Shown here piece after piece: positions 39,949 through 47,671 of a stretch of DNA of 64,000 bases. A model generated the notes under the pieces. It had not been told where the DNA came from and searched no databases. It worked only from the letters and a program-made list of their open reading frames with translations. Both the position numbers and the translations under genes were made by a program. The stretch spans positions 1-64,000 of the forward strand of contig DHJC01000015.1 in NCBI GenBank assembly GCA_002404155.1, in the 5' to 3' direction. The stretch is from Chloroflexi bacterium UBA4730. Lineage in GTDB: Bacteria; Chloroflexota; Limnocylindria; P2-11E. Every line of letters begins with the position of its first letter. The stretch's first letter is position 1.

Positions 39949-40671
39949 GTGGACGTGCAGGTCGCGGTCGAGGCTCGCGACGTCCGCAAACGTTTCGGTT
40001 CTGTAACGGCGCTGGACGGACTGACGCTCACGGTCAGCCGGGGAGAGATCTACGGGCTGCTGGGCCCGAATGGGTCGGGGAAGACGACGTTCATCCGGAC
40101 CCTCGCCGGCCTGCTCCGCCCGGACGGCGGCGACGTCCACATCTTCGGGGCGCTGCCGCGGGCCGCGGTATCGAGCGGTGCCGTCGGGTACATGACCCAG
40201 GCGGCGGCGCTCTACGGCGAGCTTTCGGTCGATGAGAACCTCCGGTTCTTCGCGGCCCTCGAGGGCGTGACCGACGTGGGCGCCCACGTCGAAGACGCCC
40301 TCCGCCGCGTCGACCTCCTCGACCGCCGGAGGTCGACCGTGAGCACGCTCTCGAGCGGCATGCGCACCCGGGTGTCCCTTGCCGCGACGCTTCTCCATCA
40401 GCCGCGGCTGCTCCTCCTCGACGAGCCCACCGTCGGCGTCGACCCTGCGCTACGCCGGGAGTTCTGGGAGCATTTCCGCTCGCTCGCGGCCTCCGGCGTG
40501 ACGATTCTCGTCTCGAGTCACGTGATGGACGAAGCCTCCCGCTGTGATCGGCTCGGGCTGATCCGGGCGGGCCGGCTCCTCGCGGAAGGGACCGCACGCG
40601 AGCTTGTCGCGCGCGCGGGGACGAGCGACCTCGAGAGTGCGTTCCTCGCGCTGTCGGCGGCGCCGGCGTGA
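39949..40671 (+). CDS. ABC-2-type exporter ATP-binding protein
   Basis: A 240-residue ABC ATPase of the drug/polymer/antibiotic exporter type: Walker A LLGPNGSGKTTFIRTLAG, Q-loop GYMTQAAALYGELSVDENL, signature LSSGMRTRVSLAATL, Walker B LLLLDEPTVGVDP, H-loop VSSHVMDEA. The start is uncertain: GTG 39949 or GTG 39955, with no clear ribosome site. It overlaps the permease gene by 4 nt. Substrate cannot be told. Confidence 0.86.
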   Translation: MDVQVAVEARDVRKRFGSVTALDGLTLTVSRGEIYGLLGPNGSGKTTFIRTLAGLLRPDGGDVHIFGALPRAAVSSGAVGYMTQAAALYGELSVDENLRFFAALEGVTDVGAHVEDALRRVDLLDRRRSTVSTLSSGMRTRVSLAATLLHQPRLLLLDEPTVGVDPALRREFWEHFRSLAASGVTILVSSHVMDEASRCDRLGLIRAGRLLAEGTARELVARAGTSDLESAFLALSAAPA

Positions 40672-41717
40672 GCCTCCACCGTGCGGGCGCCGTCGCCAGG
40701 CGCATCGTCCTGCAGTTCCGCCGCGACCGGCGTTCGCTTGCGCTGCTCTTCGTCGCGCCGATGGTCGTGCTCACCCTCGTCGGCGTGCTCTGGGGATCCG
40801 CGGCGACGAACACGGTTCGCGTCGTTGCAGCCGGTGATGTCGACCCGCAGGTCTTGGAGGCGCTGCGCGGTACGGAGATCCAGCTCAGCGCGTTGGACCG
40901 CGATGCGGCGCTCGAGGAGCTCAGGGCCGGTCACGCGGATGCGATGATCGAGATCGCCGACAACGCCGCGACGGTCACGGTCGAGGGCTCGGATCCGACG
41001 CGGACCGCGGCGATCGTGGGGCAGGTCGAGGGAGCGCTCATCCACCTCATCCTCGACGTACCCCTCACCGCGTTCGTGAAGGTGAGCTATCTGTACGGCG
41101 GGCCGGACTACTCACTCCTCGACTACCTGGCACCGGTGCTCATCGCGGTGTTCGCGTTCTTCTTCATCTTCCTGCTGTCGACGGTCTCGTTCCTCCGGGA
41201 GCGAACGAGCGGCACGCTCGAGCGGCTCCTCGCCACGCCGCTCACCCGCGGCGAGCTCGTGGCGGGCTACATGGGCGGCTTCGCGCTGTTCGCGCTGCTC
41301 CAGGCGCTCGTCATCCTCGCGTTCACCGTGTTCGTGCTGAAGGTGCAGTACCGCGGCAACCTCGCCACCATCTTCATCGTCGAGGCCGTCCTGGTGATCG
41401 GGGCGGTGTCGCTCGGCCTCGCGATCTCGGCGTTCGCCCGGAACGAGCTGCAGGCCGTCCAGTTCGTCCCGCTCGTGCTGCTCCCGCAGGTCTTCCTCTC
41501 GGGGTTTCTCGTGCCGGTCGACCAGCTCAGCGACGTGCTGCGGGCGATCTCGGCCGTGCTCCCGCTCACGTACGCGAACGAAGCGCTGCGCTCGGTGATG
41601 GTGAAGGGCTACGCCCTGACCGATCCGCTCATCCTGCGGGACATCGGGATCCTGGCTGCGTTCGCGCTGCTCATGGCCGTTGCCGCCGTCCTGTCCATCC
41701 GCCGCGAGGTCGCGTAG
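40668..41717 (+). CDS. ABC-2-type transporter permease
   Basis: A 349-residue membrane protein: one N-terminal helix, a large extracytoplasmic loop (about residues 45-150), then five helices with the ABC-2 signature region RERTSGTLERLLATPLTRGELVAGY (split here across two short stretches: RERTSGTLERLLATPL and TRGELVAGYM). With the ATPase it forms an exporter, of the YhgE/DrrB type in layout. It starts at GTG 40668 within the ATPase stop. Confidence 0.87.
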   Translation: MSLHRAGAVARRIVLQFRRDRRSLALLFVAPMVVLTLVGVLWGSAATNTVRVVAAGDVDPQVLEALRGTEIQLSALDRDAALEELRAGHADAMIEIADNAATVTVEGSDPTRTAAIVGQVEGALIHLILDVPLTAFVKVSYLYGGPDYSLLDYLAPVLIAVFAFFFIFLLSTVSFLRERTSGTLERLLATPLTRGELVAGYMGGFALFALLQALVILAFTVFVLKVQYRGNLATIFIVEAVLVIGAVSLGLAISAFARNELQAVQFVPLVLLPQVFLSGFLVPVDQLSDVLRAISAVLPLTYANEALRSVMVKGYALTDPLILRDIGILAAFALLMAVAAVLSIRREVA

Positions 41718-41754
41718 GTCCCCCTGTCGGGGGAGGGACCGGCCGCTACCCGAC

Positions 41755-41760
41755 GTACAC
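41755..41760 (+). promoter_or_regulatory. -10 element of the DUF47-Pit operon
   Basis: TACACT, 38 bp after the permease stop. The predicted transcript would start near 41767 and run through the hairpin-rich leader. No convincing -35 is seen. Confidence 0.45.
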
Positions 41761-41766
41761 TCGTCG

Positions 41767-41918
41767 AAGCTTGAGGAATGAACATGGACCCTGCGGGGTC
41801 TGGAGTCCGCCGAGGCGGTCTTGCCCGATCGCAACTCACTGCCGCGCCGTTGGCGCGGCTTTTTTGTTGTTGCCGTCGGTGTGTTCGGACCTTGGCGGAA
41901 AGAAATAGGAGGGAGCCC
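41767..41918 (+). promoter_or_regulatory. Structured 5' leader with internal terminator before DUF47-pit
   Basis: About 150 nt between the -10 and the DUF47 ATG. In order: hairpin GACCC-TGCG-GGGTC, hairpin CCGC-CGAG-GCGG, an unpaired stretch, then a complete intrinsic terminator (41841-41865) and finally the ribosome site. It does not match any riboswitch class I know. A reading frame starting at ATG 41778 runs through into DUF47, so a leader peptide is also possible. Confidence 0.45.
41841..41865 (+). terminator. Intrinsic terminator in the leader
   Basis: GCCGCGCC-GTT-GGCGCGGC followed by six T: the only hairpin with a T-run in the window. It sits upstream of, not after, the coding genes, which points to attenuation of the phosphate transport operon, or to the end of a short RNA. 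Confidence 0.8.
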
Positions 41919-42536
41919 ATGCGACTCTCGCTCATGCCCAAGAAGAGCATCTTCTTCACCCTGTTCAGCCAGCACGCCCAAAACGCGCTCGAAGCCGCGC
42001 AGGCATTGGAGAAGCTCGTCAGCGACTTCACGCTCCTCGAGGACAAGGTCCGCGACATCCACGCCATTGAGCACTATGGCGACAACCTCACGCATCAGAT
42101 CATCCACGAGGTCAACGGAACGTTCGTGACACCACTGGACCGCGAGGACATCGTCGGTCTCGCATCGAAACTCGACGACGTGACCGACGTCTGCTGGGAT
42201 GTCGCGGAGATGATCAGCCTCTACAAGGTCACAAGCATCCGCCCCGCGGCCATCCGTCAGGCCCGTACGCTCGTGCAGGCCGCCGGTGAGGTCGTCGAGT
42301 CGCTGCGGAACCTCGAGAAGCTCGAGGGGCTCGAGCCCCACTGGATCAAGATCCACACCCTCGAGAATGAAGGCGACGCGATCTTCCGCGAAGCAGTCGC
42401 CGACCTCTTCGCCCACTCGACCGATCCGGTCGAGATCATCAAGTGGAAGGACATCTACGGGCTCATCGAGGTCGCGATCGACCGTTGCGAGGATGTGGCG
42501 AACATCATCGAGATGATCGTGGTGAAGCACAAGTAA
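41919..42536 (+). CDS. DUF47 (PhoU-like) accessory protein of Pit transporter
   Basis: A 205-residue all-helical protein of the DUF47/TIGR00153 family related to PhoU. Typical blocks are FFTLFSQHAQNALEAAQALEKL, HAIEHYGDNLTHQI, VTPLDREDIVGLASKLDDV and WKDIYGLIEVAIDRCEDVAN, the last with metal-binding acidic residues. It regulates or supports the neighbouring low-affinity phosphate transporter. Start ATG 41919 has AGGAGGG just upstream. Its TAA overlaps the pit ATG by 1 nt (TAATG). Confidence 0.9.
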   Translation: MRLSLMPKKSIFFTLFSQHAQNALEAAQALEKLVSDFTLLEDKVRDIHAIEHYGDNLTHQIIHEVNGTFVTPLDREDIVGLASKLDDVTDVCWDVAEMISLYKVTSIRPAAIRQARTLVQAAGEVVESLRNLEKLEGLEPHWIKIHTLENEGDAIFREAVADLFAHSTDPVEIIKWKDIYGLIEVAIDRCEDVANIIEMIVVKHK

Positions 42537-43546
42537 TGGACACAGGGACCACCGTCGTCCTTGCGGTCGTCGTCCTCGGGCTCATCTTCGAGTTCGTCAA
42601 CGGCTTCCACGACGCGGCGAACGCCATCGCGACCGTCGTCGCGACGCGGGTCCTCACGCCGCTCCAGGCGCTGCTGATGGCCGGCTCGCTGAACCTCGCG
42701 GGCGCGCTTGCGGGCACCGCGGTCGCGGCCACGGTCGCCAAGGGCATCGTCGACAGCACCAAGGTCACCCAGGACCTGGTGCTCGCGGCGCTCGTCGCCG
42801 CGATCAGCTGGGACCTCATCACGTTCTACGCGGCTCTCCCGACATCCTCCAGCCACGCGCTCATCTTCGGGATGATCGGCGCCGCCGTCTCCGTCCACGG
42901 GTGGGACGTGATCATCGTTCCCGGCGTCCAGAAGACGAGCGCGGCGATCGTCGTATCGCCCACGACCGCGCTCATCGTCGCGTATCTCCTGATGCTTGGC
43001 CTCTACTGGCTTCTCCGGAACGCGTCCGCATCGAGCGTCAACCGCTTCTTCGGCAAGGCCCAGATCCTCTCGAGCGCGTGGATGGCGTTCACCCACGGCG
43101 GCAATGACGGGCAGAAGACCATGGGCGTGATCTCGCTCGCGCTGTTCGCCGGCGGCATGCTCGGTGGCCAACCCGCGGGGTTCGTCCCGAACTGGGTGAA
43201 GTTCGCCTGCGCCATCGCGATCGCTCTCGGAACGGCGACCGGCGGCTACCGGATCATCAAGACCATGGGTATGCGCATCACGCTCCTGAAGCCGGTGAAC
43301 GGCTTCGTGGCCGAGACGACCGCAGGCGCGGTCATCGAGATCGCGACGCGACTCGGCATCCCCATCTCGACGACGCACGCGATCTCCGGCGCGATCCTTG
43401 GTGTCGGCGCCACCCGGCGGCTGTCAGCGGTGCGCTGGGGCATCGCCGGCCGCATCGTCTCGGCGTGGGTCCTCACGATCCCGGGCTGCTTCATCATGGG
43501 CTGGCTCGCCGCCACGCTCATGCGCGCGGCAGGGCTACACGTCTAG
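42536..43546 (+). CDS. pit: Low-affinity inorganic phosphate transporter, Pit family
   Basis: A 336-residue membrane protein with about ten helices and the two inverted-repeat signatures of Pit: EFVNGFHDAANAIATVVATR near the N terminus and FTHGGNDGQKTMGVISL in the second half, plus PISTTHAISGAILGVG. It imports metal-phosphate with protons. It forms a two-gene operon with DUF47 behind a terminator-containing leader. Confidence 0.92.
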   Translation: MDTGTTVVLAVVVLGLIFEFVNGFHDAANAIATVVATRVLTPLQALLMAGSLNLAGALAGTAVAATVAKGIVDSTKVTQDLVLAALVAAISWDLITFYAALPTSSSHALIFGMIGAAVSVHGWDVIIVPGVQKTSAAIVVSPTTALIVAYLLMLGLYWLLRNASASSVNRFFGKAQILSSAWMAFTHGGNDGQKTMGVISLALFAGGMLGGQPAGFVPNWVKFACAIAIALGTATGGYRIIKTMGMRITLLKPVNGFVAETTAGAVIEIATRLGIPISTTHAISGAILGVGATRRLSAVRWGIAGRIVSAWVLTIPGCFIMGWLAATLMRAAGLHV

Positions 43547-43562
43547 CTCGTAGGTCCTCACG

Positions 43563-43580
43563 GGGCGGCTGCGACCGCCC
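43563..43580. terminator. Hairpin between convergent pit and HAD genes
   Basis: GGGCGG-CTGCGA-CCGCCC, a 6-bp GC stem in the 51-bp space between the two convergent stops. No T-run. Confidence 0.45.
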
Positions 43581-43597
43581 ATCGCCTGTTCGCGAGC

Positions 43598-44482
43598 TCA
43601 GCGGACGTCTACCAGCTGCGGCAGAGCGAACAGCTGGTCGAGGGACCCGATGACGTGGTCAGGCACGGCGTCGCCAGTGGCCGCCCCGGCAGCGGCCCTG
43701 TCGGTCAGCCCGGTCGTGATCAGCACGCCGACCGCGCCGACTTTGTGCGCGGCGACGATGTCGTACTCCGGGGCGTCCCCGACGACGATCACCGGGCCGC
43801 CGCCACCGGCCCTGCGGATCACCTCCTGGAACAGGAACGGCTCGGGCTTCCCGATGCAGAGGGCCGCTCGCCCGCTCGCGACCTCGAGCGCCTTCACGAT
43901 GCTCCCGGCCCCCGGCAGCAGCCGGCCCTCGACCGGATACGCGCGGTCCTTGTTCGAGGCGACGAACCGCGCGCCACCCAGGAGCGCGCGCTGCGCCTCC
44001 GCGAGCCGTGCATAAGTGAGGTGGAGGTCGAGCCCGACGACGACCGCGTCGGGCAGCGGCGGCAGGTCCAGGTGCGTGAGGTACTCGCGCATCGCCGCGG
44101 GACTGCGGCCGTCCGCCGCCGCCTCGGGCGGTGGATGCGCGCCGGGCTGATCCTCCGCTCGCCGCACGCCGATGCCGACCGCGCTGATCTCGTCGCGCAG
44201 GCCGTTCGCCCCGACGACGAAGACGTCGTTCGGCTTCGGGTCCAGCCGCTCGAGGTAGTGCGCCGTCGCGTAGGCGCTTGTGACGACGTGCTCCTCGTCT
44301 CCGCCCAGCCCGAGCGTTGTCAGGCGCGACACGTATTCGGCGCGCGACGCCGTCGAGTTGTTCGTCGCGAAGAAAACCTGCCAGCGGGCCGCCCGGAGCC
44401 GGGCGAGCGTCTCGCGCGCGTGCGGCATCACGACGTTACCGCGATAGAGGACGCCGTCCATGTCGAAGATCGCGACGGGCAT
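43598..44482 (-). CDS. HAD-IIA phosphatase (NagD/phosphoglycolate-phosphatase-like)
   Basis: A 294-residue HAD protein: motif I AIFDMDGVLYRG at residues 4-15, motif II FFATNNSTASRAEY, Lys in IGKPEPFLF and motif IV VVGDAPEYDIVAA. The large C2-type cap between motifs II and III and the FATNNS motif place it in the NagD/p-nitrophenyl-phosphatase group, which removes phosphate from small molecules such as nucleotides or glycolate-phosphate. ATG 44482 shares an A with the upstream stop (TGATG). Confidence 0.85.
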   Translation of the reverse strand: MPVAIFDMDGVLYRGNVVMPHARETLARLRAARWQVFFATNNSTASRAEYVSRLTTLGLGGDEEHVVTSAYATAHYLERLDPKPNDVFVVGANGLRDEISAVGIGVRRAEDQPGAHPPPEAAADGRSPAAMREYLTHLDLPPLPDAVVVGLDLHLTYARLAEAQRALLGGARFVASNKDRAYPVEGRLLPGAGSIVKALEVASGRAALCIGKPEPFLFQEVIRRAGGGGPVIVVGDAPEYDIVAAHKVGAVGVLITTGLTDRAAAGAATGDAVPDHVIGSLDQLFALPQLVDVR

Positions 44483-45618
44483 CACAACGCTGCTTTGTAC
44501 AACGCCTCGATGTCGGGCTGCGCGGTCGTGCGCGGGTTCACAAGGATGTTCCCGGAGAGCATCGCGTCCGTCGCCATGTTCGGGATGAGCGCCTCCTCCA
44601 TACCGACCGGCCCGAGGTGCGCCGGGATGCCGATGGTCTCGTTGAGCCTGAAGATGTGTTCCACGGCAGCCGTGGCGTCCTTCTTGGCGCCCATGGTCTC
44701 GCCGACGGTGGCGTAGCGATCCGGTGCGGCGCTCCGGTTGAAGTCCATCACGTGCGGCAGCAGCGCCGCGACCGCGGTCCCGTGCGCGACATGGCACCAG
44801 CCGCCCAGCGGCAGGGCCATCGCGTGCACGTTCCCGAGGCGGGTGTTGCTGAACGCAAGACTCGCGGCCACGACAGCGCGCATCATCGCCTCGCGCGCGT
44901 CGATGTCCGTGCCGTCCTTCACGGCGCGCGGGAGGGCCCACGCGGCGTCCCGGATGGCCTCGAGGGCCAGGACCTCGGTCATCCGGTACGCGTTCTTCGA
45001 GGTGAAGGACTCGATCGCGTGGACGAGTGTGTCCATGCCAGTGATCGCCGTGAGGAACGGCGGCAGGCCCGTCGTGAGCTCGGGATCCTCGAGCGCGAAC
45101 AGCGCCGTGGCGTTCGGGCTGATGATGACGAGCTTCTTGTGCTGGTCCGGGTCCGCGATGACGGAGTTGATCGTGATCTCGGCGCCTGTGCCGGCGGTCG
45201 TCGGGATCGCGACGACCGGCGCCGCCATCTTCGGGACCTTGTCGATGCCGACGTAGTCGAGGACCGTGCCGCCGTTCGCGAGCAGCACCGCGGCCATCTT
45301 CGCGGTGTCGATCGACGAGCCGCCGCCGACCGCAACGAAGCTGTCGGCGCCCACCTCCTTCGCGCGCTCGTACGCGCGCTGGACCTCGGCGACGCCGGGA
45401 TCGGGCATGACCTGGTCGTAGATCTCGTACGGGATCTTCGCCTCGCGGAGCTTCTCCTCGAGCGGTGCGACGAGGCCCGCCTTCATCACGCCCAGATCAG
45501 TGACGACGAGGACCTTCTTCGCGCCCACCTGGCGGAGCGGCTCGGCGAGGGTGAGCGCGACCCCACGGCCGAACTGGATCCGCGTGGGAATACGGAACAC
45601 GTCGACTCGTCCGGGCAC
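44482..45618 (-). CDS. Iron-containing alcohol dehydrogenase
   Basis: A 378-residue group III dehydrogenase: NAD-binding GGGSSIDTAKMAAVLL, AIPTTAGTGAEIT, and the metal-ligand helices with DTLVHAIESFTSKNA and NVHAMALPLGGWCHVAHG. The last motif usually reads HALAHPLG-x-HVPHG; here one His of that stretch is Leu-Pro context (MALPLGGW), while the terminal HVAHG is kept. It interconverts an alcohol and an aldehyde or ketone. The start GTG 45618 lies 6 nt after a TACGCT -10, giving a leaderless message shared with the HAD gene. Confidence 0.87.
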   Translation of the reverse strand: MPGRVDVFRIPTRIQFGRGVALTLAEPLRQVGAKKVLVVTDLGVMKAGLVAPLEEKLREAKIPYEIYDQVMPDPGVAEVQRAYERAKEVGADSFVAVGGGSSIDTAKMAAVLLANGGTVLDYVGIDKVPKMAAPVVAIPTTAGTGAEITINSVIADPDQHKKLVIISPNATALFALEDPELTTGLPPFLTAITGMDTLVHAIESFTSKNAYRMTEVLALEAIRDAAWALPRAVKDGTDIDAREAMMRAVVAASLAFSNTRLGNVHAMALPLGGWCHVAHGTAVAALLPHVMDFNRSAAPDRYATVGETMGAKKDATAAVEHIFRLNETIGIPAHLGPVGMEEALIPNMATDAMLSGNILVNPRTTAQPDIEALYKAAL

Positions 45619-45641
45619 GGCGGGAGCGTAGCCTCGCGGCG
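45619..45641. promoter_or_regulatory. 23-bp bidirectional leaderless promoter
   Basis: AGCGTAGCCT holds TACGCT on the minus strand (45630-45625; 6 nt before the dehydrogenase GTG) and TAGCCT on the plus strand (45629-45634; 7 nt before the ATC that opens the small membrane ORF). Same layout as at 7555 and 8890. Confidence 0.5.
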
Positions 45642-45740
45642 ATCATCGCGTACCTGCTCGTCAGCGCCGTGCTCGGCGGCACGGTCGTCTCGATCGCGCT
45701 CTCCGCGATCGCGGTGCGGCTGTTCCCGAAGCCGGCCTAG
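45642..45740 (+). CDS. Putative 32-residue membrane protein with an ATC start
   Basis: Open frame of 32 codons coding for one hydrophobic helix (IIAYLLVSAVLGGTVVSIAL) with a short basic tail (AVRLFPKPA). No ATG, GTG or TTG is in frame ahead of the helix. Support comes from layout: a TAGCCT -10 lies 7 nt before the first ATC codon, mirroring the divergent gene's -10, and its TAG stop shares CTAG with the convergent gene, as do four other convergent pairs here. It may instead be spurious, or start at GTG 45669 and give only 23 residues. Confidence 0.4.
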   Translation: MIAYLLVSAVLGGTVVSIALSAIAVRLFPKPA

Positions 45741-45985
45741 CCCTTCGGCGTTCCCTGCGTGTCGATGGCGTTGCCCGCGTTGGGGGGTGTCCCGCGCTTC
45801 ACGGTCTTCGTGCCGCGGGTGCGGCGGTACGCGCGCCACGCCCGGCCGGTCACGCCGTCACGGTGCTCGGAGCCGTCGACGTAATCGTCGACGCGCGCGA
45901 GCACGATGGCGGTGATTGCCGCGAGCGCGAGGCGCCAGAACGTGAAGAAGAAGAGCCGGAAGCATCCACCCAGACAGCAGCCCAC
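45737..45985 (-). CDS. Small Cys-rich membrane-anchored hypothetical protein
   Basis: An 82-residue protein: N-terminal MGCCLGGCFRLF followed by a membrane helix (FTFWRLALAAITAIVLARV), then a basic hydrophilic region with DDYVDGSEHRDGV and RAWRAYRRTRG. The N-terminal cysteines could be lipid- or metal-bearing. No known family recognised. Starts at GTG 45985, 20 nt after the LarA-like gene, so likely its operon partner. Confidence 0.5.
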   Translation of the reverse strand: MGCCLGGCFRLFFFTFWRLALAAITAIVLARVDDYVDGSEHRDGVTGRAWRAYRRTRGTKTVKRGTPPNAGNAIDTQGTPKG

Positions 45986-46005
45986 GTGGCCCTACTCAGC
46001 CAGTC

Positions 46006-47364
46006 TCATGCCACGACCGGCCGGGTCACGACCGGCAAGGTGTGGATCGCGCGCGGCACCAGCAGCACGCTCGCTCGGGCTGGCCGCCCGATGTGCTCGT
46101 AGGCGATGTCGAGCGCCTCCTCGACGTCCACGGCGGCCCGGAGCTTCGCGAGGCGCACGACCTCGGGCGCCTCGGATGCGGCGACGACGATCTGGCAGTG
46201 CTGCAAGGTGAGCGCGACCATCACCGCGCGCTGCTCGCCACCTTCGAAGTGCCGTCGGGCCGCCTCGACCACCGCGGCCGGCGACTCGGCGGATTCGAGG
46301 GCGCGGAGGAACCGCTGCTCCCCCGCTCCTTCGCCCGCGCCCTCATCGAGCTTCGCGGGGAGGATGATCGAGCCGCCCTCGCGCACGACGGGGGTCGGCG
46401 CGAACCGTAAGTAGGTGGCGGCGCGTGACGCCTGGTAGAGGTTCACGTCCTTCGGCGCACCCACGCCCGCGATCACGATGTCGTACTGCTTGGCGATCGG
46501 CCGGGTGTAGATCGCCGCGGCCTTCGCGACGAGATCGGTGAGCACCGCATCCGGATCGCCGGACGTCACGGCGACCACCCGCTCGCGATCGTCGGTCACG
46601 ACGTTGATGCAGAACCGCAGGCCGGCCCGGCGCGCGATCTCGCGGACCGTCTCGTGGAAGGGATTGCCGTCGATGCGTCCGAGCCGGACGCCGGGGTCCT
46701 CGAGGAACCGCATCCCGTGGGTCGCCGTGATGACCGGCTCGCCACAGCAGCCGATCGCAACGGTCTTCCGGCCACCGGAGTAGCCCGCGTACTGGTGCGG
46801 CTCCACGATGCCCGTGGCGATCACGAGGTCAGCGTCCTTCACGAGCTTCTGGGTGAGGCCAGGCACGTCGTACGGCGGGATCGTTCCGAGGTCCGCCCAC
46901 ATCGCCGGGTCGCGGCCGTTCGAATCGGTGACCCGCACGCGCGCGGTGACCGCCGCGCCGAGCTTTTCGGTCTTCTCCGCGTCGGTCGTCGGCCGGTGCA
47001 GGCCGACGGCGACGAGGATCGTGATGTCCCGGTCGGCGATCCCGCCGGCGTTCAGCTCGTCGAGGAGCGGCGGAACGAGCACGTCGTCGGGGCAGGCGCG
47101 GGTGAGGTCCGTCACGGCGATGACCGCGCGGGGTCGCCGCGAACCGGCGGCCCGCGTCGCGTCCGCAGCGAGATCGCGCAGCCGCCGCGATCCGAGGGGC
47201 GCGGCCAGGCTCGCGCGCGCGGCCACCGCGAGATCGCCGACGGGCGTGGCGGCCGCGGACTCGATCACGTCCACGTCGAACCAGGGCTGGACCATGAACT
47301 CGAGCTCTTCGTGGCCGTACGGGACGCGGAGCATGCGCTCGCCGCCCGGGGGTGCCTTCTGCAT
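46006..47364 (-). CDS. LarA-like (DUF2088) nickel-pincer racemase family protein
   Basis: A 452-residue protein of the lactate racemase LarA family. Family motifs: VTDLTRACPDD (DxTR), the histidines in VGLHRPTTD and the conserved EPHQYAGYSGGRKTVAIG with the His and Lys that carry and contact the nickel-pincer cofactor. The C-terminal domain follows (IVIAGVGAPKDVNLYQASRA). LarA homologues racemise or epimerise 2-hydroxyacids. No larB, larC or larE is in the window, so cofactor supply is unseen. ATG 47364 lies 7 nt after a TAGCAT -10. Confidence 0.85.
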   Translation of the reverse strand: MQKAPPGGERMLRVPYGHEELEFMVQPWFDVDVIESAAATPVGDLAVAARASLAAPLGSRRLRDLAADATRAAGSRRPRAVIAVTDLTRACPDDVLVPPLLDELNAGGIADRDITILVAVGLHRPTTDAEKTEKLGAAVTARVRVTDSNGRDPAMWADLGTIPPYDVPGLTQKLVKDADLVIATGIVEPHQYAGYSGGRKTVAIGCCGEPVITATHGMRFLEDPGVRLGRIDGNPFHETVREIARRAGLRFCINVVTDDRERVVAVTSGDPDAVLTDLVAKAAAIYTRPIAKQYDIVIAGVGAPKDVNLYQASRAATYLRFAPTPVVREGGSIILPAKLDEGAGEGAGEQRFLRALESAESPAAVVEAARRHFEGGEQRAVMVALTLQHCQIVVAASEAPEVVRLAKLRAAVDVEEALDIAYEHIGRPARASVLLVPRAIHTLPVVTRPVVA

Positions 47365-47371
47365 GGACGCG

Positions 47372-47377
47372 ATGCTA
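47372..47377 (-). promoter_or_regulatory. -10 element of the LarA-like gene
   Basis: Minus-strand TAGCAT, 7 nt before the ATG at 47364, with no ribosome site: leaderless pattern. Confidence 0.5.
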
Positions 47378-47398
47378 GGCGGGTCTCGTCGCTGCGTG

Positions 47399-47429
47399 CG
47401 GCCGGAACGGGCGATGCCCGCCCCGGCCG
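47399..47429 (-). terminator. Hairpin after the small DUF5670-like gene
   Basis: CGGCCGG/CCGGCCG outer stem with an inner GGGC-GAT-GCCC stem, 12 nt after the stop at 47441. GC-rich and without a T-run; it separates this gene from the LarA-like promoter. Confidence 0.5.
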
Positions 47430-47440
47430 AGCCGCATGAC

Positions 47441-47644
47441 CTAGATCAATCCGAGCAGACGAAGCACGATGAGGATGACGACGATCACGAGCAGGATGTG
47501 GATCCAGTTGCCGCCGCCCATCCATCCGGTCGTGCCGGTCGTGTCGACCGCCGAACCGCCACGGGCGAACATCCGGCCGCGCCCGAAGTACCCGAACAGC
47601 CAGAGCAACAGCAGGACGACGATGATGAGCTCGATGAGACCCAT
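47441..47644 (-). CDS. DUF5670/lmo0937-like small membrane protein
   Basis: A 67-residue protein with two hydrophobic helices (LIELIIVVLLLLWLFGYFG and WIHILLVIVVILIVLRLLGL) joined by a Gly/Thr-rich loop. The second helix with its GNWIHILLVI opening is typical of the lmo0937/DUF5670 family of stress-associated small membrane proteins of unknown activity. Start ATG 47644 has GGAGG 5 nt upstream. Divergent from the DNA ligase gene with 27 bp between starts. Confidence 0.75.
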   Translation of the reverse strand: MGLIELIIVVLLLLWLFGYFGRGRMFARGGSAVDTTGTTGWMGGGNWIHILLVIVVILIVLRLLGLI

Positions 47645-47671
47645 GCATACCTCCGGACGGGCCGCTCCTCG

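Noticed and set aside
41778..41918. Extended N terminus of DUF47 from ATG 41778
   Set aside because: The frame passes through the terminator hairpin and T-run and encodes Cys/Arg-rich sequence unlike the family; AGGAGGG before ATG 41919 marks the real start.
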